Shown here: in pieces, positions 1 to 5,881 of the stretch
Layout: every line of letters begins with the position of its first letter
Numbering within the stretch: the stretch's first letter is position 1
Source: JAUXEH01 sp965602945
GTDB taxonomy: Bacteria > Acidobacteriota > Aminicenantia > Aminicenantales > Aminicenantaceae
Reading direction: 5' to 3'
Assembly (NCBI GenBank): GCA_965602945.1
Contig: CBFDBC010000185.1
Location: forward strand, 1 to 7,475
Length of the DNA: 7,475 nt
The notes under the pieces: generated by a model
The model's input: the letters and a program-made list of their open reading frames with translations, nothing else
What the model was told of the DNA's origin: nothing
Databases searched by the model: none
Position numbers and translations under genes: made by a program

Positions 1-2
1 TC

Positions 3-185
3 CTGAACGATGCTCAGGCCCTGGTCGACCTGGAGGAGGCGGGTACGTTCGACTTCTTCGATCCTGAAAAACTCGGCAGCCTCCTGGAAGAATCCGGATG
101 GCTGTGGGTCCAGTCCATCCCCACCTTCGGGGAGCCGCCGCAGGGCTATGTCGTGATCGCCGAGCCGAGGGATACCCATGACTGA
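3..185 (+). CDS. C-terminal fragment, possibly a SAM-dependent methyltransferase
   Basis: This is the end of a gene that begins before the window. Frame 3 is open from the first bases to a TGA at 183-185 and gives about 60 residues; frames 1 and 2 hit stops early. The visible part has an acidic stretch, then a 'DPEKLGSLLEESGW' segment, then 'TFGEPPQGYVVIAEP'. Class I methyltransferases often end this way, with a helix followed by two strands that carry a ...PPQGY-hydrophobic-A.P pattern. The SAM-binding motifs would lie upstream and cannot be seen, so the family call is a pattern-based guess. The gene overlaps the kinase start by 8 nt (ATG at 178, TGA at 183), which points to one transcript and probable translational coupling. 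Confidence 0.5.
   Translation: MNDAQALVDLEEAGTFDFFDPEKLGSLLEESGWLWVQSIPTFGEPPQGYVVIAEPRDTHD
167..172 (+). promoter_or_regulatory. Ribosome binding site of the hybrid kinase gene
   Basis: GAGGGA lies 5 nt before the ATG at 178, inside the end of the upstream gene. It supports this start and coupled translation from the upstream reading frame. Confidence 0.5.
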
Positions 186-2706
186 TCCCGCCCCGAGCTT
201 CGAGGAACAGCTCTACACGGACTACGACCTTAAGGGCCGGATCAAGCTCATCATCATCCTGAGCGCGATCCTCTATGTCTCATTTTTGGGCCTGGACACG
301 ATATATGCCGCCGAATACATGCAGATGTTCCTCATCATCCGGCTGGTGGTTCTGGCCGCCCACATCGCCCTGTTCGTCTGGGTAAACCGGATAGGGAGCA
401 ACCGCGGATACGTAAACGCGGCCATCGCCCTTGCCATCTTCGATGTTGCCGGGATCGTGGTCATGATCCATTTCCTGGGAGGCTTCACGAGCACCTATGT
501 TCAGGGCCTGTACATCATCGTCATCGGCCTGGTCGTGGCCGTCCCGCTGACATTCCGGGACACGATCCTTCTCTACATCATGACCTGGCTCAGTTATACC
601 GTACCCAGCTTCTTCAAGATACCGGAGGGCGGATGGCCGGACGTGATCAACAACCTTTTTTTCCTGACCGCCATCATCATCATCGGCGCGTTCGGATCCT
701 TCATCTTCGACAATATCCGGCGTAGAGAGCTCCGCAGCCGCATCCAGCTGGAAGAGATGACCGGGACACTTCAGAAGACGAACGAGAAACTCAAGACGCT
801 GGATGAACTCAAAACCCAATTCTTCGCCAACGTCAATCACGAACTCCGGACTCCCCTCACGCTCATGCTGGCGCCCCTGAAATCGATGCTGGAAGGCCGT
901 ATGGGCAAAACATCCGCCACCCTTAGGGACACCCTGGACACCATGCAGCGCAACGGATACAAGCTGCTCAAGCTCATCAACAACCTGCTTGACCTGACCA
1001 AATTCGAGGAAGGCAAGATGCGGTTGAAGATCGAGAGCGTGAACATCACGGAATTCGCGGGCGACATACTCCAATCCGTGAAGCCCATGGCCGACCAGAA
1101 AAAAATAAAGCTGTTCTTCCAGCACCCCACCCATGATGTGAGCCTGTCCATCGATCCGGACCAGTTCGAAAAGGTACTGCTCAACCTCCTCTCAAACGCG
1201 CTCAAATTCACCCCCGAAAAAGGAAAAGTAACGGTGTATATCGAGGACACGGACAAGGCCGTTTCCCTGACCGTGGAGGATACAGGGATCGGTATCCCCA
1301 CCGATATGCTCGAGACCGTCTTCGACCGGTTTTCCCAGGTAGACGGCTCAGCCTCCAGATCCCATGAGGGCACAGGGATCGGGCTTTCACTGGTACGGGA
1401 GATCGTCAGCCTCCACGGCGGGACGATCAGTGCCATGAGCACACTCGAGAAGGGAACGCGCATCAGCGTGGAGATGAGGAAGGGCGATGCCCATTTCTCT
1501 GACGACGTCCTGGAACGCCGCGTCAAGGACCAGTCGGTCGGCCTCAAGCGGCGGTCCACCGACACGGAGGAGCCCAAGGTACAGGACATCGTGACGGATT
1601 ACCGCCGCCTCCAGTTGGTGGACCTCGAACAGGTGGAAGTAGAAGAAGGCCTCGATGACAAACTGGAGACGCACGACGCGCTGCTCCTCGTCATCGACGA
1701 CAATCGCGAGGTCCTCAAGCTGATGAAAACCCTGCTGGCCGATGAATTCGATATCCTGCTGACCACCTCGGCGGAAGAAGGCTTGACCCTTCTCAAGGAG
1801 AGGCAGCCGGATCTGGTCCTGTGTGACGTCATGATGCCCGGGATGGACGGCCACACTTTCGCCCGGAAGGTGAAGGACACCGAGTCTTTGAAGCACATCC
1901 CGATCATCCTGGTCACCGCCCGCTCCGGGGCCGAGATGCTGTCCGAAGGGATCAAGGCAGGGGCCGACGACTACATATCCAAGCCTTTCGACTCTGTGGA
2001 GCTCAAGGCCCGCATACGAGCCCTGCTGCGGGTACGGGACGTCGAAGCGGAACTGGCCTTGGCCAATCGCAATCTCAAGATGCGGACCACAGACCTCGTG
2101 GACCAGCAGCATTCCCTCTACCTGTCCACGGTCAAATCCCTGGCTTCGGCCATCGACGCCAAGGACGAATACACCCGGCATCACTCTGCGCGGGTGACGG
2201 AATTCACAATAAAGATCGCCAGGAACATGGGACTCAGCGAGAAAGAGCTCGAAGAGCTCGAGTTGGCGGCGGTGCTCCACGACATCGGGAAGATCGCCGT
2301 GCCGGAGTCCATTCTGAACAAACCGGGCAAGCTCTCGGACGAGGAGTTCGCAAAGATCAAGGAGCACCCAGGAAGAGGGCAGGACATCTTGAAACCCGTG
2401 ATCGAGCTCAGGGGAGTAGGCAATATCGTCCGGTCCCACCACGAGAAATACGACGGCGGCGGCTACCCGGACGGGCTGAAGGGAAAAGAGATCCCCCTGG
2501 GGGCCAGGATCATGGCCATCTCGGATGCCTATGATTCCATCACTTCGATGCGGCCCTACCGCGATGCAACTTCTCATCGCCGGGCCGTGAAAGAGATCAT
2601 CAACTGCACGGGAACCCAGTTCGATCCCGAGGTGGTAGAACATTTCCTGGAGGTCAGCGTGTCTTTTCTGCCGGACGCAGAGCCGGAAACCCCGTCTGAG
2701 CAATGA
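178..2706 (+). CDS. Membrane hybrid histidine kinase fused to receiver and HD-GYP c-di-GMP phosphodiesterase
   Basis: An 842-residue signalling protein. Six hydrophobic helices (about 22-39, 50-69, 79-99, 107-126, 128-143, 159-177) form a membrane sensor without a large periplasmic domain. A short coiled coil (181-212) leads to HisKA with H-box NHELRTP (His221). The HATPase has N-box residues N336/N340, DTGIGIP at 368-374 and GTGIGL at 398-403. A charged linker (about 435-500) precedes a receiver with acidic D507/D508, phospho-acceptor D550, T580 and K602. After a second helical linker comes a full HD-GYP domain: H701-D702 in HDIGK, H730, H754-H755-E756, G762-Y763-P764 and RPYR at 792-795. 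All expected catalytic and metal-binding residues appear present, so kinase and phosphodiesterase activity are both predicted. There is no Hpt domain, so His221 to D550 transfer within the chain is the simplest route. The architecture resembles RpfC and RpfG joined together; the signal sensed is unknown. Confidence 0.93.
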   Translation: MTDPAPSFEEQLYTDYDLKGRIKLIIILSAILYVSFLGLDTIYAAEYMQMFLIIRLVVLAAHIALFVWVNRIGSNRGYVNAAIALAIFDVAGIVVMIHFLGGFTSTYVQGLYIIVIGLVVAVPLTFRDTILLYIMTWLSYTVPSFFKIPEGGWPDVINNLFFLTAIIIIGAFGSFIFDNIRRRELRSRIQLEEMTGTLQKTNEKLKTLDELKTQFFANVNHELRTPLTLMLAPLKSMLEGRMGKTSATLRDTLDTMQRNGYKLLKLINNLLDLTKFEEGKMRLKIESVNITEFAGDILQSVKPMADQKKIKLFFQHPTHDVSLSIDPDQFEKVLLNLLSNALKFTPEKGKVTVYIEDTDKAVSLTVEDTGIGIPTDMLETVFDRFSQVDGSASRSHEGTGIGLSLVREIVSLHGGTISAMSTLEKGTRISVEMRKGDAHFSDDVLERRVKDQSVGLKRRSTDTEEPKVQDIVTDYRRLQLVDLEQVEVEEGLDDKLETHDALLLVIDDNREVLKLMKTLLADEFDILLTTSAEEGLTLLKERQPDLVLCDVMMPGMDGHTFARKVKDTESLKHIPIILVTARSGAEMLSEGIKAGADDYISKPFDSVELKARIRALLRVRDVEAELALANRNLKMRTTDLVDQQHSLYLSTVKSLASAIDAKDEYTRHHSARVTEFTIKIARNMGLSEKELEELELAAVLHDIGKIAVPESILNKPGKLSDEEFAKIKEHPGRGQDILKPVIELRGVGNIVRSHHEKYDGGGYPDGLKGKEIPLGARIMAISDAYDSITSMRPYRDATSHRRAVKEIINCTGTQFDPEVVEHFLEVSVSFLPDAEPETPSEQ

Positions 2707-2800
2707 TACAGGTTTGTGGCCGGTGACCGGCTCCCCCAAGTCCGTTTTTTCAATCTATCTCCAAGAATCCCGACCAAATTGGATGAATGAACGGGTTAGC

Positions 2801-2805
2801 GGAGG
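2801..2805 (+). promoter_or_regulatory. Ribosome binding site deciding the receiver start
   Basis: GGAGG sits 4 nt before ATG 2810 and 10 nt before a second in-frame ATG at 2816. It favours a start here over an in-frame TTG at 2714. The extra residues from the TTG do not resemble the start of a receiver domain. Confidence 0.6.
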
Positions 2806-2809
2806 CTGT

Positions 2810-3229
2810 ATGAGTATGCCTGAAGTTTCGAAAGCGTATCCATGCCCCAGGATTCTGGTGGTGGAGGACGAGAAAATCATAGCCATGGATATCCGATACA
2901 CCCTGAAATCCATGGGATTTATCGATACAACCGTGGTCTCTTCCGGAGAAGAATCCATCGAAGCTGCTGCCAGGCAGAATCCGGATCTGGTCCTCATGGA
3001 CATCAACTTGAGGGGGGAGATGGACGGCGTCAGCGCGGCCGAGCACATCCACAGCCGCTTGGGGATCCCCATCATTTTTCTGACCGCCTTCAGGGATCAG
3101 AAAACCCTCGGCCGGATAAACCGGCTGCAAGGATTCGGATTCCTCAACAAACCTTACACCGATCAGGACCTTCAGGCCATGATCCGGGAGACCCTCCGGA
3201 AATTCCCACCCGGCCACCCCAGTAACTGA
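2810..3229 (+). CDS. Single-domain response regulator (CheY-like receiver)
   Basis: A 139-residue protein consisting of one receiver domain and little else. The acidic pocket is E19-D20-E21 after the first strand (RILVVEDE). The phospho-acceptor is D64 in LVLMDINLRGEMDG, the switch threonine is T92 (FLTA), and the conserved lysine is K114 (NKPY). The MDINLRGEMDGV.AA signature is common in stand-alone receivers, including those paired with HWE/HisKA_2 kinases. There is no DNA-binding, enzymatic or ANTAR output domain after residue 125, so it must act by protein contact or as a phosphate sink or shuttle. It starts 103 nt after the kinase gene on the same strand, and that kinase is the obvious candidate donor, though no pairing is shown. 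ATG 2810 was chosen over TTG 2714 for its Shine-Dalgarno and the domain boundary; ATG 2816 is also possible. Confidence 0.9.
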   Translation: MSMPEVSKAYPCPRILVVEDEKIIAMDIRYTLKSMGFIDTTVVSSGEESIEAAARQNPDLVLMDINLRGEMDGVSAAEHIHSRLGIPIIFLTAFRDQKTLGRINRLQGFGFLNKPYTDQDLQAMIRETLRKFPPGHPSN

Positions 3230-3259
3230 CCCGCCTCTCCCCATTTTTACTCTGATCTG

Positions 3260-3268
3260 TGTTACAAT
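3260..3268 (+). promoter_or_regulatory. Putative extended -10 promoter for rdhA
   Basis: TGTTACAAT matches an extended -10 (TGn plus TACAAT, five of six to consensus). The position expected for a -35, around 3240-3245, does not match TTGACA, so the promoter would depend on the extended -10 or on an activator. The predicted transcript start, near 3275, leaves a leader of about 80 nt before the rdhA ATG. No CprK-type TTAAT-N4-ATTAA box or sigma-54 site was found in this gap. Confidence 0.35.
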
Positions 3269-3273
3269 CCTCC

Positions 3274-3304
3274 CCGGATTCTAAAATCAGGATGAAAGAT
3301 CCGG
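3274..3304 (+). repeat. Short inverted repeat in the rdhA leader
   Basis: CCGGAT (3274-3279) and ATCCGG (3299-3304) are perfect inverted copies 19 nt apart. A second small dyad, CTGAT (3252-3256) with ATCAG (3286-3290), overlaps it and spans the putative -10. They could form an operator or a weak leader hairpin, but both are short enough to occur by chance. Confidence 0.25.
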
Positions 3305-3345
3305 ACCATCGGTCTAATAGGACAAATGCATACAGCCAGTCTGTC

Positions 3346-3353
3346 AGGGAGGT
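3346..3353 (+). promoter_or_regulatory. Ribosome binding site of rdhA
   Basis: AGGGAGGT ends 3 nt before the ATG at 3357. It is a strong Shine-Dalgarno that fixes the start directly before the Tat leader. Confidence 0.6.
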
Positions 3354-3356
3354 CAC

Positions 3357-4805
3357 ATGACGCAAAACAAGGGTAATGGATTCTCGCGCCGCAAGTTCCT
3401 CAAAGCCTCCGGGGCGGCCAGTGCCATGCTGGGGAGCGCCGGATTGGGTTTTTTCGGGTACGAAGCCGGCAGGGACCCCCGCACCTACCGTGGTTGGGAG
3501 AACTGGGAGGGTGTCAACCAGGATTTCAACCGCAGGAAATACGCCGTGGACAAACCCACGTACCTCAAAATCGGGGAGACCAGCCGACCGGACGCGCGTT
3601 CCGAGGTCATTTTCTACCGCCGGGGACTGTTCAGGCGGCAGTGGAAGGAGGAGACCGGGTTGGAGGGGCTGGATCCATACCTGCAGGAGTACTACCGCAG
3701 GAATCCCGAGCACCTGGAGCTGGACCTCTACAGCCAAAACGAGCTCATGCCCATGCTCATGGCAGACAGCCGGAAATACCGCAAGCAGTTCCGGCTGGCA
3801 GAGGCCTGGTCCAATGCCATGGGCGCCGTGGGACCGCCACGCATCACCGAGCCGCCGGAAAAATCCGACTTCATGCTCGATCGCCGGACACGCCAGCCCA
3901 TCGAGGCTGTCCGGTTCAAGGATCCGGCCAAGACCTCGAAGCTCATCAAGAAGATCGCCCATGAGCTGGGATCGACCCTGGTCGGCATCGCCCGCCTGAA
4001 TCCCGACTGGGTCTACCGATACACCAGTATAGGGCGCGGATTCAAGTCGGACGAGCCCATCGAGGTCCCCAAACACTGGCAGTTCGCGATCGTGGTGGGG
4101 ACCCCCATGTCCTGGGATCCCATGTACGCCAACCCCACCTACGGGACGTCCAACGATGCCTACTCCCGCTCCCGGATCATCGGATTCCGGATGGCCTCCT
4201 TCATCAAGCAGCTGGGCTATGGGGCGCGGCCCCACACGCCCGGGACCGACTATGACCTGATGGTGCCGCCCATCCTGGTGGATGCCGGCATCGGAGAGCA
4301 GGGGCGGCCTTCCATCGTGATCACACCCGAGCTCGGGAACAATTTCCGGCCGGCCGTGATCACAACCAACCTCCCGCTCGTACCGGACAAGCCCATCGAC
4401 TTCGGTGTGCAGGACTTCTGCAAGCACTGCAAAATCTGCGCCGAAAACTGCCCCAGCGGTGCCATCACCTATGGCGATCCCGAGGAAGAACGGGGTTACC
4501 TGCGCTTCAAGGTGGACACGGCCAAGTGCTTGAACTTCTGGAACTCCACCCTGGGAAGCATGGGCTGCCGGCTGTGTGTGGCGGTGTGCCCCTATACACG
4601 CAAGTCCAACTGGATCCACAAGGCGGCCCTTAAGGTCACTGCCGATGATCCCACCGGGCTGACGGAAAAGGGACTGACCCTTCTGCAGAAGAAGTTCTAT
4701 CCCGGTCCCGATCCCCAGACATACTACATGCCGTCTCTAGGCGGCGAGAATGCGTCCTACCGCGAGCCGCCCTGGTGGCTGCGCAGCGAAGACTTTTTCG
4801 AGTGA
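3357..4805 (+). CDS. rdhA: Reductive dehalogenase catalytic subunit (RdhA family)
   Basis: A 482-residue RdhA-type protein, within the usual range of about 450-550. RdhA enzymes use a corrinoid and two Fe-S clusters to remove halogen from organohalides, usually as the terminal step of organohalide respiration. The N-terminus is a Tat leader: SRRKFLK at 10-16, then a hydrophobic stretch at about 18-36. No clean AxA cleavage site is obvious. The first Fe-S motif is C355-x2-C358-x2-C361-x3-C365-P. The second is C391-x12-C404-x2-C407-x3-C411-P, the long-spaced form known in RdhA. The middle region (about 195-350), including 'SRSRIIGFRMASFIKQLGYGARP', matches the RdhA corrinoid-binding core in style. 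As in the family, no DxHxxG corrinoid motif is present. Y269 is a possible catalytic tyrosine but was not aligned. The substrate cannot be predicted. A Tat leader and an adjacent anchor gene argue against epoxyqueuosine reductase QueG, a cytoplasmic relative. Confidence 0.92.
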   Translation: MTQNKGNGFSRRKFLKASGAASAMLGSAGLGFFGYEAGRDPRTYRGWENWEGVNQDFNRRKYAVDKPTYLKIGETSRPDARSEVIFYRRGLFRRQWKEETGLEGLDPYLQEYYRRNPEHLELDLYSQNELMPMLMADSRKYRKQFRLAEAWSNAMGAVGPPRITEPPEKSDFMLDRRTRQPIEAVRFKDPAKTSKLIKKIAHELGSTLVGIARLNPDWVYRYTSIGRGFKSDEPIEVPKHWQFAIVVGTPMSWDPMYANPTYGTSNDAYSRSRIIGFRMASFIKQLGYGARPHTPGTDYDLMVPPILVDAGIGEQGRPSIVITPELGNNFRPAVITTNLPLVPDKPIDFGVQDFCKHCKICAENCPSGAITYGDPEEERGYLRFKVDTAKCLNFWNSTLGSMGCRLCVAVCPYTRKSNWIHKAALKVTADDPTGLTEKGLTLLQKKFYPGPDPQTYYMPSLGGENASYREPPWWLRSEDFFE

Positions 4806-4811
4806 GAGGAG
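4804..4811 (+). promoter_or_regulatory. Ribosome binding site of the rdhB-like gene
   Basis: GAGAGGAG overlaps the rdhA stop codon and lies 6 nt before the ATG at 4818. This implies translation directly after rdhA on one mRNA. Confidence 0.6.
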
Positions 4812-4817
4812 CGGATC

Positions 4818-5117
4818 ATGTCATTTTTTAACAGCGGGTTTTTCTGGTTCGTGGAAGGTGTTTTCGCGTGTCTGGCGGTGATAGGCCTCAAGCTGTGGGC
4901 CGAGGACCGGGGCATCCCCATGCCCTTCTGGAAGTGGATGCTGACAGGAATCTGGGTCGTGTTCCTGGGATTCACCATCGCGTTCGTGGGTACCAGCCTG
5001 GGAGAGAACGAAGTGGTTGCGGCCCGCCTGGGAGGCATCCTGTTCGGGCTGACCTCTCTCGTCTCGGGGATCGGGCTCTGGCGGCTGCTGCGCTCGGGAC
5101 GCAAAACGACCGGATAG
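4818..5117 (+). CDS. rdhB: Putative reductive dehalogenase membrane anchor (RdhB-like)
   Basis: A 99-residue hydrophobic protein with three predicted membrane helices at about 7-26, 39-58 and 69-89. A charged segment (AEDRGIPMPFW) lies between the first two, and a GENE motif (62-65) just before the third. RdhB proteins are about 75-110 residues with two or three helices and carry a conserved loop glutamate close to a G/A-rich helix, which E63 or E65 could represent. They tether RdhA to the outer face of the cytoplasmic membrane. RdhB sequences diverge strongly, so the call rests as much on position as on sequence: same strand, 12 nt after rdhA, with a good Shine-Dalgarno. It ends in a basic tail (RSGRKTTG), consistent with a cytoplasmic C-terminus. 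Confidence 0.75.
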   Translation: MSFFNSGFFWFVEGVFACLAVIGLKLWAEDRGIPMPFWKWMLTGIWVVFLGFTIAFVGTSLGENEVVAARLGGILFGLTSLVSGIGLWRLLRSGRKTTG

Positions 5118-5123
5118 CGACAG

Positions 5124-5879
5124 TCAGTCCTGCCGTCCGCCGGGGCCGATGAAGCGGATAAACCGCACAGAAGAGCCGGCGCGGGTCCGGGTGTGGTTGG
5201 AATCGCACTTGAGGCCTATGGCCTTGATCCGCGGCACCCGGTCCTTCCCGAACAGAAGCTTGTAGTCATCGTATACATTGCGGCGGATGACCTTCCATTC
5301 CCCGGTTCCCTCGCCTCCTGAGCCGATTGCGACATACCGGACCTGCCCGAAGGTGGCGGCACGGCCGGTGTCACCGGTCTTCATGGTAGTGTCCCACACG
5401 TAGCCGATGGTGTGAGGGGGTGTGAGGGACAGGAACCCGCCTTTGTCGAAGAGCAGAAACAGCCGGAAGGCGGAATCGTCTTTCCTCTTGACCGTGACAT
5501 CGGCACCTGGCGGAACCTGGTCCACCCGGATGCTGAATTCGATCTCGGGAAACACGACCGGGTCGATGTCGGGGCTGAGTTCACTCCCGATGGTGGTCGA
5601 ACTGGAATCACTCCGCATGAACAGAACACCGCCTTCGATGAAGAACGGAGCGGCACTCCCCTTCTGCTCTTCCCAATCGTTCCGCCGCATCCAATCGACG
5701 GCAGGTATCCTCTCCTGCGGGAAGCTGACAAGTTCACGGACACGGGGCTCACCGTCCTGCTGCTCGTGTGCTGTTGAGTCATGAGAAACGTACGAGCCGA
5801 CGCTGAGGCCGAGGACGATCAGCAGGACAAGCACTGAGGTCCCCCTCAAGATCGCCGGATCGGGAATCCTGAGCGACAC
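5124..5879 (-). CDS. DUF3047 family protein with N-terminal membrane anchor or signal
   Basis: A protein of about 251 residues from a GTG start. A hydrophobic stretch (about 16-31) near the N-terminus is a signal peptide or single anchor and places the rest outside the cytoplasm. From about residue 63 onward it follows the DUF3047 pattern: an early W segment, 'DPVVFPEIEFSIRV', 'DDSAFRLFLLFD', 'IGYVWDT', then 'GEWKVIRRNVYDDYKLLFG' and 'IKAIGLKCDSNHT'. The family's function is unknown; it looks like a beta-rich, possibly ligand-binding fold. Start choice: a TTG at 5885 overlaps the trpS stop as TTGA, but AAAGGG ends directly against it. The same AAAGGG is 6 nt before GTG 5879, so the GTG is preferred. 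The gene follows trpS with no room for a promoter and probably shares its transcript. It converges on the rdhB-like gene with a 6-nt gap. Confidence 0.75.
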   Translation of the reverse strand: MSLRIPDPAILRGTSVLVLLIVLGLSVGSYVSHDSTAHEQQDGEPRVRELVSFPQERIPAVDWMRRNDWEEQKGSAAPFFIEGGVLFMRSDSSSTTIGSELSPDIDPVVFPEIEFSIRVDQVPPGADVTVKRKDDSAFRLFLLFDKGGFLSLTPPHTIGYVWDTTMKTGDTGRAATFGQVRYVAIGSGGEGTGEWKVIRRNVYDDYKLLFGKDRVPRIKAIGLKCDSNHTRTRAGSSVRFIRFIGPGGRQD

Positions 5880-5881
5880 CT

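Noticed and set aside
1387..2739. A 450-codon open frame on the minus strand opposite the kinase gene
   Set aside because: It is antisense to clear HisKA, receiver and HD-GYP coding sequence, has low-complexity composition and shows no recognisable domain. Such frames are common opposite GC-rich genes.
2719..2750. Hairpin GCCGG-TGA-CCGGC followed by a run of six T after the kinase gene, as a terminator
   Set aside because: The stem is only 5 bp and the T-run begins 13 nt after it, so it does not fit an intrinsic terminator.
2714..2809. A TTG-started N-terminal extension of the receiver protein
   Set aside because: The extra 32 residues do not look like a domain, and a Shine-Dalgarno sits directly before ATG 2810, where the receiver fold begins.
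3230..3356. Cobalamin riboswitch or CprK dehalobox before rdhA
   Set aside because: The 127-nt gap is too short for a typical cobalamin riboswitch, no B12-box-like segment was seen, and no TTAAT-N4-ATTAA palindrome is present.
3144..4619. A 491-codon open frame on the minus strand opposite rdhA
   Set aside because: It mirrors the RdhA codons, has no recognisable family and crosses the intergenic region and part of the receiver gene.
3357..4805. Epoxyqueuosine reductase (QueG) as an alternative for the RdhA-like gene
   Set aside because: QueG is cytoplasmic and shorter, and lacks a Tat leader. This protein has SRRKFLK, about 480 residues and an adjacent anchor gene.
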